Of a stretch of DNA of 64,000 nt, positions 1 through 8,928 are shown piece by piece. Numbering within the stretch: the first letter of the stretch is position 1; each line of letters starts with the position of its first letter. This stretch comes from Burkholderia vietnamiensis LMG 10929 (GTDB lineage: Bacteria > Pseudomonadota > Gammaproteobacteria > Burkholderiales > Burkholderiaceae), in contig NZ_CP009631.1 in assembly GCF_000959445.1 (NCBI RefSeq), positions 2,480,001-2,544,000 of the forward strand, written 5' to 3'. Made by a program: the position numbers and the translations under genes. A model generated the notes under the pieces. It was not told where the DNA came from. It did no database searches and saw nothing but the letters and a program-made list of their open reading frames with translations.

Positions 1-1
1 G

Positions 2-622
2 TACTACACGCTCGACGGCGCGCCGCTCGAAGCCGCCGCGTTCACGATGCCGGTCAAGTGGACGCGCATCAGTTCGTTCTTCGGCGAACGCGTGCATCCG
101 CTGTCGCAGGCGATGGCGTTCCACACCGGCGTCGATCTCGCGGCGCCGACCGGCACGCCGGTCGATGCGGCGGCCGATGGCGTCGTGTCGTTCGTGGGCA
201 CCGATCCGGGCGGCTACGGCCATTACGTGATCGTCGATCACGCCGACGGCTATTCGACCTACTACGCGCATTTGTCCGCGTACGCGCGCGGGCTGAAGGT
301 CGGCGAGACGGTGAAGCAGGGTCAGCGCATCGGCTCGGTCGGGATGACGGGCGCGGCGACCGGCCCGCACCTGCACTTCGAAGTGCGCATCGCGAACGAC
401 CCGGTCGATCCGCTCGTCACGCTCGCCAGCGCGCAAACCGAACTGTCCGACATGCAACGCACCGCGTTCCGTCAGGAAGCCGCGCAGTGGCGGTTCCGCC
501 TTGCGTCGATCGGCACGACGCCGTTTGCGTTCGCGCAAGGCGACGGCCCGCTGTGGGGCGACTTCGCGGTCGGGCCGTCGACGCTGCGTTCGGTGTTCGA
601 TACGCATTACGGCGCGTCGTAA
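2..622 (+). CDS. M23 family metallopeptidase, C-terminal part
   Basis: The 5' end lies outside the window; 206 residues remain. This is a LytM/M23 zinc peptidase domain expected to cleave peptide cross-links of peptidoglycan in the periplasm. The metal-binding signature is complete: HTGVDLA supplies the first His and the Asp, and GPHLHFEV supplies the HxH motif. Between them is the usual Gly-rich beta core (GYGHYVIVDHADGY, YYAHLSAY). About 60 residues follow the catalytic core and match nothing I recognise. The visible half looks catalytically competent rather than a degenerate EnvC/NlpD-type activator. The signal peptide and any coiled coil or LysM would lie upstream of the window. Confidence 0.93.
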   Translation, partial: YYTLDGAPLEAAAFTMPVKWTRISSFFGERVHPLSQAMAFHTGVDLAAPTGTPVDAAADGVVSFVGTDPGGYGHYVIVDHADGYSTYYAHLSAYARGLKVGETVKQGQRIGSVGMTGAATGPHLHFEVRIANDPVDPLVTLASAQTELSDMQRTAFRQEAAQWRFRLASIGTTPFAFAQGDGPLWGDFAVGPSTLRSVFDTHYGAS

Positions 623-840
623 CGTTCGGTCGGGTGTGTGGCCGGGGCGGTGACGTGCGTGGGTAACCGCAGGATCGCGATATCGGTCGACGCCGCGCCA
701 CTCCCGGCGTTTGGTTGATCCGCTGCGGCGGAACGTAGCCGGTGCCCGCGCTGCGCAGCACCGACGCGCGCCGCCGCGTGGCGTCATCGAACCTCATACC
801 GCAAGCAAGCGCGCATCACGCACCGCACGCGGCACACCCG

Positions 841-1566
841 TCATCGCGCGGGTTCGGTCCGGTCGGGCGTCGTGCGTGCGATCTGCTGCGCACGCTCGCG
901 GCGCGACAGCAGCCAGCGCGCTGCGCCGTCGAGCGACGTGCACAGCACGAGGTACAGCACCGCGACGAACAGGAAGATCGGCGCCGGATACACCATCAAC
1001 CGGTTGTTCACCTGCGTCGCGACGAACGACAGTTCCGGCACGCCGACGATGTACGCGAGCGACGTGTCCTTCACGAGCGCAACCCACTGGTTCACGAACG
1101 ACGGCGTCATGATCCGGATCGCCTGTGGCAGCAGCACGTGGCGCACCGTCTGCCAGCGCGTGAGCCCGAGCGACAAGCCCGCCTGACGCTGCCCCTCGCC
1201 CGCCGCGACGATGCCCGCGTGCACCGCGTGCGCGAGATAGGCGCCGCCGATCAGCGCGAGCGCGCAGACGACGGTCGCGAGCCCCGGCACGTCCATGTGC
1301 AGCAGCATCGGCATCAGGAAGTACGTCCAGAAGATCAGCATCAGCACCGGAATCGCGCGGAAAAAACCGATGAACGCGAGCAGAAGGACGCGCAGCGGCC
1401 CGCGCGCGAGCGCCATCCCCACACCGAGCGCGACGCCGAGCAGCGCGGACGCGACGGCCGATGCCATCGCCAGCACGAGCGACAACGCGGCGCCGCCGAG
1501 CGGGCCGTCCGGGAAGGCGCCGACGAGCAGATACGGCAGGTTGTCGAGCAACAGCGAAAGGTCCAT
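841..1566 (-). CDS. Polar amino-acid ABC transporter permease (second subunit)
   Basis: A 241-residue inner-membrane permease of the HisMQ/GltK family. It has about five hydrophobic segments and the conserved cytoplasmic loop that docks the ATPase (QAGLSLGLTRWQTVRHVLLPQA). I chose the start at 1566 (MDLSLLLDN), two bases after the upstream permease stop; an in-frame Met 11 codons earlier lies inside that gene. Together with the permease at 1569-2291 it should form the heterodimeric channel fed by the binding protein at 2421-3236. The expected ATP-binding gene is not next to it: the next gene downstream is on the other strand. Substrate cannot be told from sequence; glutamate/aspartate or histidine-like amino acids are the usual ligands. 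Confidence 0.9.
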   Translation of the reverse strand: MDLSLLLDNLPYLLVGAFPDGPLGGAALSLVLAMASAVASALLGVALGVGMALARGPLRVLLLAFIGFFRAIPVLMLIFWTYFLMPMLLHMDVPGLATVVCALALIGGAYLAHAVHAGIVAAGEGQRQAGLSLGLTRWQTVRHVLLPQAIRIMTPSFVNQWVALVKDTSLAYIVGVPELSFVATQVNNRLMVYPAPIFLFVAVLYLVLCTSLDGAARWLLSRRERAQQIARTTPDRTEPAR

Positions 1567-1568
1567 CG

Positions 1569-2291
1569 TCACCGCCCTGCGCCGAGCCGGTCGCGCCATT
1601 GCGTGGCCGCGTACGCGGCGGCCTCGATCGCGGCCACCGCGGCGACATACAGCACGGTCGCGATGCCGAATGCGGCGAAGGTTTTGAACGTCTCCGTCTC
1701 GACCTGCCGCGACGCATAGGACAGCTCAGCGACCCCGATCGCCATCGCGAGCGACGAATTCTTGACGAGATTCATGTACTGGCCGAACAGCGGCGGCAGC
1801 GCAATACGCACGGCTTGCGGCAGCACCACGTAGCGCAGCGACTGCATCGGCGTGAGGCCGAGCGCCGCAGCGGCATCGTGCTGCGCACGCCGCACGCCGC
1901 GCAGGCCGGCTTCGCATTCCTCGGCGACGAACGCGGCCGTGTAGGCGCTCAGCCCGACCCAGCCCGCGACGAATTCGAACGACGGCCACGCGAGCGTGAG
2001 CGGGCCGATGTCGAGCCGGTGGCGCGCATTCAGCCACGCGATCCACGTATCGGGCAGCAGCGACGCGACGCCGAAATACCAGAACAGCAGCTGCACGAGC
2101 AGCGGCGTATTGCGCAACGCCACGACATAGCCGGCCGCGAGCATGCGCGGCGCCGCCCCGCGCGCGTGACGCATCACGGCGAGCAGCAAGCCGCCGACGC
2201 TCGCCGCGAGCGCCGACGCAGCCGCCAGGCCGAGCGTGACCAGAAAGCCCTGCCACAGCCAGGACAGATATTTGGGAGCCAACCCGAACAT
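1569..2291 (-). CDS. Polar amino-acid ABC transporter permease (first subunit)
   Basis: A 240-residue permease of the HisMQ/GltJ family, partner of the 841-1566 product. It begins MFGLAPKYLSWLWQGF, a typical N-terminus for this family, so I prefer 2291 to the longer reading frame, whose first 22 residues are Arg/Pro-rich. The EAA-type ATPase-docking loop reads AAAALGLTPMQSLRYVVLPQA, one residue of which is the Gly shared by all members. Two bases separate its stop from the next permease, so the two are translated together. A perfect 8-bp inverted repeat lies just upstream (2301-2321), between this gene and the binding-protein gene. Confidence 0.9.
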   Translation of the reverse strand: MFGLAPKYLSWLWQGFLVTLGLAAASALAASVGGLLLAVMRHARGAAPRMLAAGYVVALRNTPLLVQLLFWYFGVASLLPDTWIAWLNARHRLDIGPLTLAWPSFEFVAGWVGLSAYTAAFVAEECEAGLRGVRRAQHDAAAALGLTPMQSLRYVVLPQAVRIALPPLFGQYMNLVKNSSLAMAIGVAELSYASRQVETETFKTFAAFGIATVLYVAAVAAIEAAAYAATQWRDRLGAGR

Positions 2292-2300
2292 GAGATGGTG

Positions 2301-2321
2301 CGATCGCGGCGGGCGCGATCG
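2301..2321 (-). other. Intercistronic hairpin between binding protein and permease genes
   Basis: Perfect inverted repeat CGATCGCG - GCGGG - CGCGATCG (8-bp arms, 5-base loop) in the 129-bp gap between the binding-protein stop and the first permease start. There is no U-tract, so it is more likely an mRNA-stabilising or processing structure than a full terminator. Such structures let the binding protein be made in excess over the membrane subunits. Confidence 0.45.
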
Positions 2322-2420
2322 GGTAAGTGACACGGGAAACGCCGCGATCCGTCGCACCGCGACGGGCGCCGGGCGCCGGGCAACGTGCGGCGGGCGATCT
2401 CGACGCGCGGCGCGAACGAC

Positions 2421-3236
2421 TCAGGTGCGATCGCCGATGCGGAAGATGCGCGTGAGCGGCGTCCTGGTCGTCGGGCCAAACCACGCGTCGTAGATCTGCG
2501 CGGCGCGACCGTTCGCCTCGAGCCCCTTCAGCGTGTCGTTCACGAAACCGAGCAGGCGCGCTTCGCCCTTCGGCACACCGACGCCCATGTAGTCGTTCGA
2601 GATCGTGAACGCGGGGATCTCGTAGTTCTGCTTGTCGGGCACGTTCGCGAGCAGGCCGATCAGCTTCGGGCCGTCCTGCGTGATCGCCTGCACGTTGCCC
2701 GCGCGCAGCGCCGCGAATGCGAACGGCGTGTCGTCGTACGCGACGATCGTCGCGCCGGGGAACTTGTCGCGCAGCGTGATTTCGTTGGTCGTGCCCTTGT
2801 CCGCGCCGACGCGCAAGCCGTTCAGCTGGTCGGCCGATTTCAGCACGCCCTTCTTCGCGAGAAACTGCTGGCCCGACGAGAAGTACGGAATGCTGAAGTC
2901 GACCTGCTTCGCGCGCTCGTCGGTGATCGTGAAGTTCGCGAGCACCAGGTCGACCTTGCCCGAGGTCAGGAACGGAATGCGGTTGGCCGGATTGGTCGGC
3001 TGCAGTTGCAGCTTCACGCCGAGCTTGTCGGCGAGCGCCTTCGCGTAGTCGACGTCGAGGCCGACGATGTGGTGGCTTTTCGCATCGACGAAGCCGAACG
3101 GCGGGTTGCTGTCGAACGTCGCGACGCGCAGCACGCCGGCTTTTTTGATGTCGTCGAGGCGGTCTGCATGCGCGAGCGTGCCCGCCGTAACGAGCGCAGC
3201 TCCGACGAGCCAGGTAGCGAGAGTGTGGAATTTCAT
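2421..3236 (-). CDS. Amino-acid ABC transporter periplasmic binding protein
   Basis: A 271-residue family-3 solute-binding protein (PF00497 type). MKFHTLATWLVGAALVTAG is a Sec signal peptide with probable cleavage after AHA. The mature chain starts DRLDDIKKAGVLRVATFDSNPPFGF, shared by glutamate/lysine/cystine binding proteins, and the ligand-site Arg follows the N-terminal lobe strand. I chose Met at 3236 rather than Met at 3251 or 3305 because it leaves a normal signal peptide. It is first in the operon with two permeases, so it is the receptor of this uptake system. The ligand is not identifiable from sequence alone; an aspartate/glutamate or aromatic amino acid is plausible. Confidence 0.9.
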   Translation of the reverse strand: MKFHTLATWLVGAALVTAGTLAHADRLDDIKKAGVLRVATFDSNPPFGFVDAKSHHIVGLDVDYAKALADKLGVKLQLQPTNPANRIPFLTSGKVDLVLANFTITDERAKQVDFSIPYFSSGQQFLAKKGVLKSADQLNGLRVGADKGTTNEITLRDKFPGATIVAYDDTPFAFAALRAGNVQAITQDGPKLIGLLANVPDKQNYEIPAFTISNDYMGVGVPKGEARLLGFVNDTLKGLEANGRAAQIYDAWFGPTTRTPLTRIFRIGDRT

Positions 3237-3410
3237 GAGCGCAGCCTGCATTGTTATGAGGGCCGCCGCGGATCGCGCGGCGGCCCGGTTCGAGGAACAT
3301 CGCAACGCGGTGTATCGTCGCGAAGCCGCTAACGTATCAGCGCATGCGGCGGATTCGAACCAACAAATGATGCTTTGCTCTGCGGGTTTCGTGATGACGC
3401 GCGAGCGCGG

Positions 3411-5342
3411 TCATTCGTCGCCGGCATCCCCGCCATCCCCGCTGCCGTCGGCCGACGCCGCGCACAGGAACTCGCCGTCGCCGCCGTCCTGCAGATAATC
3501 GAGCGAGCGGTCCATGGAGAGGAACGACAGCGTACCCGCTGCCCCGAGCGCGAACAGCGTGCGGCGGTCAGGCGCGAAGATCACCTGCCCGGCGCCGCCC
3601 GCCACCGGAAACTCGCCCACCGTGCGACGCGTCGCCGTCTTGATCACGCGCAGCGGCTTGCCGTCGAAGCCGGCGACGGCGATCAGCGAGCCGTCGCCGC
3701 TGCCGTCGAAGCTGTGCATCGACGTGTCGCACACCGGATAAGCGCTGCGTACGGCAAGCGTCGACGCGTCCCGCCATTGCACCGACGACGCGTTGTAGAA
3801 CCACACGCCGGCACCGTTCGCGCCCGGCTTCGCTTCGATGAAATCCGCATCGACCGGATAGGTTTGCACCGGCGCATTCGTCGCCGTGTCGAACGCGACG
3901 ATGGCACTCTTCTCGAACGCATACGCATACAGCCGCTTGCCGTCGGGCGACAGCCACATCGACAGCGCGCGGCCGAACTCGACGCCCGACGCATCGTGAT
4001 CGCCGAGCCGCAGCGTCGCCACGACCTGCGGCCAGTGCGCGAGGCTGACGACGGAAATCGTGTCGTCGACGCTGTTCAGCACGTACAGCCTGTCGTTCGA
4101 TGCGGACGCCACGATCGCGCGCGGGAACCGGCCGAGCGTCACGCCGTCGACGATCGCGCCGCTGTTCAGGTCGATGCGCACGAGCCCGTTCTCGCGCATC
4201 GACGCGACGTACGCATAGCGTTCGTCGGGGCTCACATAGAGGCCGCTCGCGCCGCGGCCGCGGCACATGTTGCCGGGGCAGCCGTCGAGCCCGGTCGCGA
4301 ACGGTTCACCCGCGATCGTCCGCACGACCGCCTGGCGCTGCGCATCGACCACGACGAGCGTGTTGCGGTCGATGTCGGTCACGTACAGCCGCTTGCCCGA
4401 CGCGCCCAGCACCATCGCATACGGCCACTTGCCGACCGGCACGACGGTGCCTGCGGCGCGCTCGGCCGACACGGGCGCGGGCCGATGCTGCTCGTCGTCG
4501 CGGATCTGCGCGGCGATCGCGGCCGCCTGCTGTTGCGCCTGCCGCTTCGCGGCGTCGTGCGCGAGCGCGCGATCGGTCGCGACGCGCCAGCTCTGCAACT
4601 CGTCGCTGCCCGCGCGCTGCGCCGCCGACACCATCGCGGCGCTGCCGAGCACCGCGATCACGAGCGGCACGGCGACGCGCGACGCACGCGTGCCGCCATA
4701 CATCAGCCAGCCGGCGACGAAGCCGACGATCACGCCGCCGAGATGCGCGGCCTGGTCGATGCCGGAAATCACGAAGCCCGACCCGAGGTTGAGCACGATG
4801 ACCTGCGCGACCGCGGCGAGATTGATCGGCACCTGCGCGTCGGCTCCGGCCTCGCGCCGGCGTCGCAGCACCAGCGCCGCGGCGGCGCCCGCCAGCCCCA
4901 TCAGCGCGCCCGACGCGCCGACGCTCACCACCGGCTGGATGCCGCTCGTCTGCAGCACGACGCCGAAGGCGAAACTGCTGCCGCCGACTTCGTGATAGCC
5001 GTGCCACAGCGCGCTGAGCAGCGAGCCGCCGAGCGCGGACAACAGATACGCGACGCCGAACCGCAGCGTCCCGCCCACGCGTTCGAGCACCGTGCCGAGC
5101 ACGATCAGCATGTACATGTTGAGTGCGACGTGCATCCAGCTGCCGTGCAGGAATGCGCTGGTCAGCAGCCGCCACGGCTGCCCGGTGAGCGTGTACGGCG
5201 CGAAGTTCGCGCCCCAGTCGAGCAGCAGCGGGTTCGACAGGTCGCCGTACGATGCGGCGCGCCACATCAGCACGAATATCGCGATATTGACGACGGCCAG
5301 CACGATCGTCAGCCACGGCCTGGATGTTGGTTGTTCTCTCAT
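3411..5342 (-). CDS. Rhomboid-family serine protease fused to a YVTN-type beta-propeller
   Basis: A 643-residue inner-membrane protein in two parts. Residues about 1-230 form a rhomboid core: the HGSWMHVALNMYM loop (His/Asn region), the nucleophile motif VGASGALMG and the catalytic His in AAHLGGVIVG are all present, so an active intramembrane Ser-His protease is expected. After a last helix and a charged linker (about 245-330) comes a repeat region with blades such as GKRLYVTDIDRNTLVVVDA, NDRLYVLNSVDDTISVVSL and GKRLYAYAFEKSAIVAFD. This is a 6-7 bladed YncE/YVTN-like propeller, predicted to sit outside the membrane. The start at 5342 (MREQPTSRPWL) precedes the first helix directly. A hairpin with a U-tract and a possible promoter lie upstream (5434-5533). 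The usual bacterial rhomboid has 200-300 residues, so the propeller is an unusual extra domain. Confidence 0.88.
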   Translation of the reverse strand: MREQPTSRPWLTIVLAVVNIAIFVLMWRAASYGDLSNPLLLDWGANFAPYTLTGQPWRLLTSAFLHGSWMHVALNMYMLIVLGTVLERVGGTLRFGVAYLLSALGGSLLSALWHGYHEVGGSSFAFGVVLQTSGIQPVVSVGASGALMGLAGAAAALVLRRRREAGADAQVPINLAAVAQVIVLNLGSGFVISGIDQAAHLGGVIVGFVAGWLMYGGTRASRVAVPLVIAVLGSAAMVSAAQRAGSDELQSWRVATDRALAHDAAKRQAQQQAAAIAAQIRDDEQHRPAPVSAERAAGTVVPVGKWPYAMVLGASGKRLYVTDIDRNTLVVVDAQRQAVVRTIAGEPFATGLDGCPGNMCRGRGASGLYVSPDERYAYVASMRENGLVRIDLNSGAIVDGVTLGRFPRAIVASASNDRLYVLNSVDDTISVVSLAHWPQVVATLRLGDHDASGVEFGRALSMWLSPDGKRLYAYAFEKSAIVAFDTATNAPVQTYPVDADFIEAKPGANGAGVWFYNASSVQWRDASTLAVRSAYPVCDTSMHSFDGSGDGSLIAVAGFDGKPLRVIKTATRRTVGEFPVAGGAGQVIFAPDRRTLFALGAAGTLSFLSMDRSLDYLQDGGDGEFLCAASADGSGDGGDAGDE

Positions 5343-5433
5343 GGGATCTTGGTATGGGTTGTCGCGCGTGAGCCGCGCGCGCGCCATTATATTTGGTGTC
5401 CCTGACACTGCTGGCCGCGTGACGGAGCGGGAA

Positions 5434-5497
5434 CAAAAAGACGCCCGCTGCAGGCAGCGGGCGCGAATCCCAGTCAAGGAGGTGTCACACGAACTAC
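5434..5497 (-). ncRNA. Candidate small RNA or attenuator leader with anti-Shine-Dalgarno motif
   Basis: On the minus strand, TTGTCC (5528-5533), an 18-bp spacer and TATGCT (5504-5509) predict a start near 5497. About 13 bases later the transcript contains CACCUCCUU, the complement of a strong ribosome binding site. It then ends in a GC-rich stem (5442-5451 paired with 5454-5463) followed by UCUUUUUG. That makes a transcript of about 64 nt. It could be a free regulatory RNA or the leader of the rhomboid gene, whose start is 92 bp further on. No RNA evidence is available here, and I do not recognise a named family. Confidence 0.35.
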
Positions 5498-5612
5498 GCG
5501 CCCAGCATAAGCGCTGGCGCCGACCGCGGACAACGAAGCGATTTCGATAACGATATCGCGCGATGCGCGATGCGCTTACGCGCGGCGACCAGCGACGCGA
5601 ACCGGCCATGAA

Positions 5613-5650
5613 CAAAAAACGGCGCGCCACGTACATCGCGGCGCGCCGTT
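5613..5650 (-). terminator. Intrinsic terminator of kgtP
   Basis: On the minus strand, AACGGCGCGCC and GGCGCGCCGTT arms are separated by a short AT-containing loop and followed directly by TTTTTT, 47 bp after the kgtP stop. It is a standard Rho-independent terminator. Confidence 0.85.
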
Positions 5651-5696
5651 CCGTGGCGTCATGCCGGCCGCACCGGCGGCCGCGCCGTTGCACCGA

Positions 5697-7001
5697 TCAC
5701 GGCTCGTGACGCAGATAGCCCTCCTTGCTCGGGTCGCGCATGCGCCACGACACGATCAGCGAGATCGCGCACAGCGCGGTCACGTACCAGTAGAAGGTCT
5801 CCTCGCTGCCGATCGACTTGAACCACAGCGCGACGTATTCGGCCGAGCCGCCGAAGATCGCGTTCGCGACCGCATACGACAGGCCGACGCCCATCGCGCG
5901 CACTTCCGGCGGGAACATCTCGGCCTTGATCAGGCCGCTGATCGACGTGTAGAAGCTGACGATCGCGAGCGCGACCGTGATCAGCACGAACGCGGCCGTC
6001 GGGCTCGACACCGTCTTGAGCGCGTGCATCAGCGGCACCGTGCCGAGCACCGACAGCGTGCCGAACAGGATCATCGACGTGCGCCGGCCGATCCGGTCGG
6101 ACAGCGCGCCGAACACCGGCTGCATCAGCATGTAGACGAGCAGCGCGACGGTCATCACGTTGCTGGCCGTCTTCGCGTGCATGCCGGCCGTGTTCACCAG
6201 ATACTTCTGCATGTACGTGGTGAACGTGTAGAAGATCAGCGAGCCGCCGGCCGTGAAGCCGACCACCGTGAAGAACGCGCCCTTGTGCTGCCACACGCCG
6301 CGAATCGTGCCCGCGTCCTTCTTGTCGCGCGACGCGCTGGTCGACGTCTCGTCGAGCGACTTGCGCAGATACAGCGAGATCAGCGCCGCCGCCGCGCCGC
6401 ACACGAACGGAATGCGCCAGCCCCACGCCTTCAGCTCGTCGCCCGACAGCGCCTGCTGCAGGATCACGAGCACCAGCAGCGCGCACAGCTGGCCGCCGAT
6501 CAGCGTCACGTACTGGAACGACGCGAAGAAACCGCGCCGCCCTTGCAGCGCGACCTCGCTCATGTAGGTCGCGCTCGTGCCGTACTCGCCACCGACCGAC
6601 AGCCCCTGAAACAGCCGCGCGACCAGCAGCAGCGCGGGCGCGAGCGCGCCGATCTGCGCGTAGGTCGGCAGCACCGCGATCACCAGCGAGCCGCCGCACA
6701 TCATCAGCACCGAGATCATCATCGCCGCGCGGCGGCCGTGACGGTCGGCGATGCGGCCGAACAGCCAGCCGCCGATCGGACGCATCAGGAAGCCGGCCGC
6801 GAACACGCCTGCCGTGTTCAGCAACTGGGTGGTCGTGTTGCCGCTGGGGAAGAACGCCGGCGCGAAATACAGCGCGCAGAACGAGTAGATGTAGAAGTCG
6901 AACCACTCGACGAGGTTGCCCGACGAGGCGCCGACGATGGCGAACACGCGCCGCCGGGTGTCTTGCGCGGACAGCGCAGCTTGGTCGCTCTGGACGTCCA
7001 T
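5697..7001 (-). CDS. kgtP: Alpha-ketoglutarate permease (MFS, MHS family)
   Basis: A 434-residue proton symporter of the metabolite:H+ symporter branch of the major facilitator superfamily, with 12 predicted membrane helices. Long stretches match what I know of E. coli KgtP, including [17 protein letters not shown] near the N-terminus, [19 protein letters not shown], the loop motif [28 protein letters not shown] and [19 protein letters not shown] near the C-terminus. It should import 2-oxoglutarate as a carbon source. The start is MDVQSDQA, preceded by AGGAAACAG. It is a single-gene unit: a terminator lies 47 bp downstream and a 255-bp gap upstream. Confidence 0.95.
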   Translation of the reverse strand: MDVQSDQAALSAQDTRRRVFAIVGASSGNLVEWFDFYIYSFCALYFAPAFFPSGNTTTQLLNTAGVFAAGFLMRPIGGWLFGRIADRHGRRAAMMISVLMMCGGSLVIAVLPTYAQIGALAPALLLVARLFQGLSVGGEYGTSATYMSEVALQGRRGFFASFQYVTLIGGQLCALLVLVILQQALSGDELKAWGWRIPFVCGAAAALISLYLRKSLDETSTSASRDKKDAGTIRGVWQHKGAFFTVVGFTAGGSLIFYTFTTYMQKYLVNTAGMHAKTASNVMTVALLVYMLMQPVFGALSDRIGRRTSMILFGTLSVLGTVPLMHALKTVSSPTAAFVLITVALAIVSFYTSISGLIKAEMFPPEVRAMGVGLSYAVANAIFGGSAEYVALWFKSIGSEETFYWYVTALCAISLIVSWRMRDPSKEGYLRHEP

Positions 7002-7186
7002 GGGTTGGTCTGTTTCCTTTTAGTGCTTTGCTGGGGCGAGACGGCCGCAACCGCCGCGTGGGGGGTCGCACGTGGCACCGGTTCCGGCGCACGGCGCTAC
7101 GGGAGTTTAGCCAAATGTAAAGTAGCAGTCTCTCCGGGTTCATCCCGATGTAGAAAAATCTTCTCCTGCCGAGCGTTCGTCATATG

Positions 7187-7212
7187 AAAACGCCAGCCGC
7201 AAGGCTGGCGTC
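7187..7212 (-). terminator. Intrinsic terminator of the prkA-yeaH-spoVR operon
   Basis: Minus-strand stem GACGCCAGCC - TTGC - GGCTGGCGTTTTC lies about 40 bp after the spoVR stop. A 9-10 bp perfect stem is followed by a run of T. Confidence 0.85.
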
Positions 7213-7248
7213 GGATGCAAACCATTCGCTCGACCGGTCAGATACGCG

Positions 7249-8928
7249 TCAAACACGCACCTCAGGCGGCACGTATCGGCATTCGTAGCGCTTGCGCACG
7301 GTGCCTGCCTCGTCGACGCTTTCCAGGTACACGTCGAACTGCCAGAGGCGCGCCATGTGCTTGAGCACCTCGTCGCTGTCGTTCGACAGATGCCGGTTGT
7401 CGGTCATGAAGTGGCGCAGCGTGAGGCTGCGGTCGCCGCGCGTGTTGACGGCCCACACCTGGATGTTCGGTTCGCGGTGATGGATGTCGTACTGCCGCGA
7501 CAGCGCCTGGCGCACGTACTGGTAGCCGGATTCGTCGTGGATCGCCGACACTTCGAGCGAATCGCGCATGTCGTCGTCGAGCACCGAGAACAGCCGCATC
7601 TCGCGGATCAGGTTCGGCGACAGATACTGCGCGATGAAGCTCTCGTCCTTGAAATTGCGCATCGCGTAGTGCATCGCCGGCAACCACGGCGTGCCCGCGA
7701 TTTCCGGAAACCACTTGTAGTCCTCTTCCGTCGGCGCTTCGCAGATGCGGCGGATGTCGCTCATCATCGAGAAGCCGAGCGCATACGGGTTGATCCCGCT
7801 GTAGTACGGCTTCGTGACCGGCGGCTGATAGACGACGTTGCTGTGCGAATGCAGGAACTCCATCATGAAGCCGTCTTCAAGCTTGCCCTGGTTGTACAGC
7901 GTGTTCAGCAGCGTGTAATGCCAGAACGTGGCCCAGCCTTCGTTCATCACCTGCGTCTGCCGCTGCGGGTAGAAGTACTGGCCGATCTTGCGCACGATGC
8001 GGATCACCTCACGCTCCCACGGCTCGAGCAGCGGCGCGTTCTTTTCCGCGAAATACAGCAGGTTCTCCTGCGGCTCCGGCGGATAGCGGCCTTCCTGCTC
8101 CTCGGCCAGTTCGGGCTTCTTGCCCGGCAGCGTGCGCCACAGCTCGTTGACCTGCGACTGCAGATACGCCTCGCGCTCGCGCCGCAGCGCCGCTTCCTTC
8201 GACAGCGACGGCTTCTGCGGCCGCTTGTAGCGGTCGACGCCGTAGTTCATCAGCGCGTGACACGAATCGAGCAGCTCCTCGACGCGATCGAGGCCATAGC
8301 GCTCCTCGCATTCGGCGACGTAGTTCTTCGCGTACACGAGATAGTCGATGATCGCGTGCGCGTCGGTCCACAGCCGGAACAGGTAGTTGCCCTTGAAGAA
8401 CGAGTTGTGGCCGTAGGCCGCATGCGCGATCACCAGCGCCTGCATCGTCATCGTGTTCTCTTCCATCAGATACGCGATGCAAGGGTTCGAGTTGATGACG
8501 ATCTCGTAGGCGAGGCCCATCTGGCCGCGCCGATAGCTCTTCTCGGTGGCGAGGAAATGCTTGCCGAACGACCAGTGTCGGTAGTTGACGGGCATCCCGA
8601 CCGACGCATACGCGTCCATCATCTGCTCGGCGCTGATCAGTTCGAGCTGGATCGGATAGATGTCGAGCTCGTACTGCTCGGCGACCTGCGCGATGTGCGT
8701 GTCGTATTCCTCGAGCAGCTCGAACGTCCAGTCGGACGGGCACGGCAGCGGCTTGCGTTCGGCAACGTTCATACGCGCTTCCTTCTGCCCGGCAGCGGGC
8801 AAGTCGGCGGCCGGCGCAGCGGGCCCGGCCTGGCCGCTTTGCTGCGATGCGGCGGGGCCGGCCGTGTCGTCGCCGGAAGGGCGCGGCGCATAGCCGCGCG
8901 ATTCGTTGTGCAGATGGCGCGTTGTCAT
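7249..8928 (-). CDS. spoVR: SpoVR family protein (YcgB type)
   Basis: A 559-residue cytoplasmic protein with no signal peptide or membrane segment. Family landmarks include WSFGKHFLATEKSYRRGQMG, VINSNPCIAYLMEENTM, AHAAYGHNSFFKGNYLF, QVMNEGWATFWHYTLLN and YSGINPYALGFSM. The many conserved His/Glu/Asn in these motifs suggest a metal-dependent or hydrolytic fold, but no reaction is firmly established. In Bacillus SpoVR is needed for spore cortex; in Gram-negatives it travels with prkA and yeaH and is tied to stress and stationary phase. The start at 8928 overlaps the yeaH stop by four bases (ATGA), so translation is coupled. Another Met about 50 residues in (MNVAERKPL) is possible, and the intervening Pro/Ala-rich segment is poorly conserved in character. 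Confidence 0.92.
   Translation of the reverse strand: MTTRHLHNESRGYAPRPSGDDTAGPAASQQSGQAGPAAPAADLPAAGQKEARMNVAERKPLPCPSDWTFELLEEYDTHIAQVAEQYELDIYPIQLELISAEQMMDAYASVGMPVNYRHWSFGKHFLATEKSYRRGQMGLAYEIVINSNPCIAYLMEENTMTMQALVIAHAAYGHNSFFKGNYLFRLWTDAHAIIDYLVYAKNYVAECEERYGLDRVEELLDSCHALMNYGVDRYKRPQKPSLSKEAALRREREAYLQSQVNELWRTLPGKKPELAEEQEGRYPPEPQENLLYFAEKNAPLLEPWEREVIRIVRKIGQYFYPQRQTQVMNEGWATFWHYTLLNTLYNQGKLEDGFMMEFLHSHSNVVYQPPVTKPYYSGINPYALGFSMMSDIRRICEAPTEEDYKWFPEIAGTPWLPAMHYAMRNFKDESFIAQYLSPNLIREMRLFSVLDDDMRDSLEVSAIHDESGYQYVRQALSRQYDIHHREPNIQVWAVNTRGDRSLTLRHFMTDNRHLSNDSDEVLKHMARLWQFDVYLESVDEAGTVRKRYECRYVPPEVRV

Larger units (their letters stand above)
5343..5696. other. Intergenic region upstream of the rhomboid gene
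   Basis: A 354-bp gap with two separate minus-strand intrinsic terminators (5434-5463 and 5613-5650) and, between them, a minus-strand promoter candidate (5504-5533). The plus strand holds no convincing gene. The distal terminator belongs to kgtP. The proximal one cannot end kgtP a second time unless there is read-through, so it implies an independent short transcript or an attenuated leader of the rhomboid gene. Confidence 0.6.

Noticed and set aside
3375..5405. A 676-codon open frame opposite the rhomboid gene
   Set aside because: Arg/His/Ala-rich composition typical of GC-rich antisense frames, and no conserved motif; the minus-strand gene has clear rhomboid and propeller signatures.
5092..5550. 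A plus-strand gene using the AAGGAGGTG at 5476-5484 as ribosome site
   Set aside because: No start codon follows at a usable distance, and the frame through it has no conserved sequence. The complement reading as part of a minus-strand RNA fits better.
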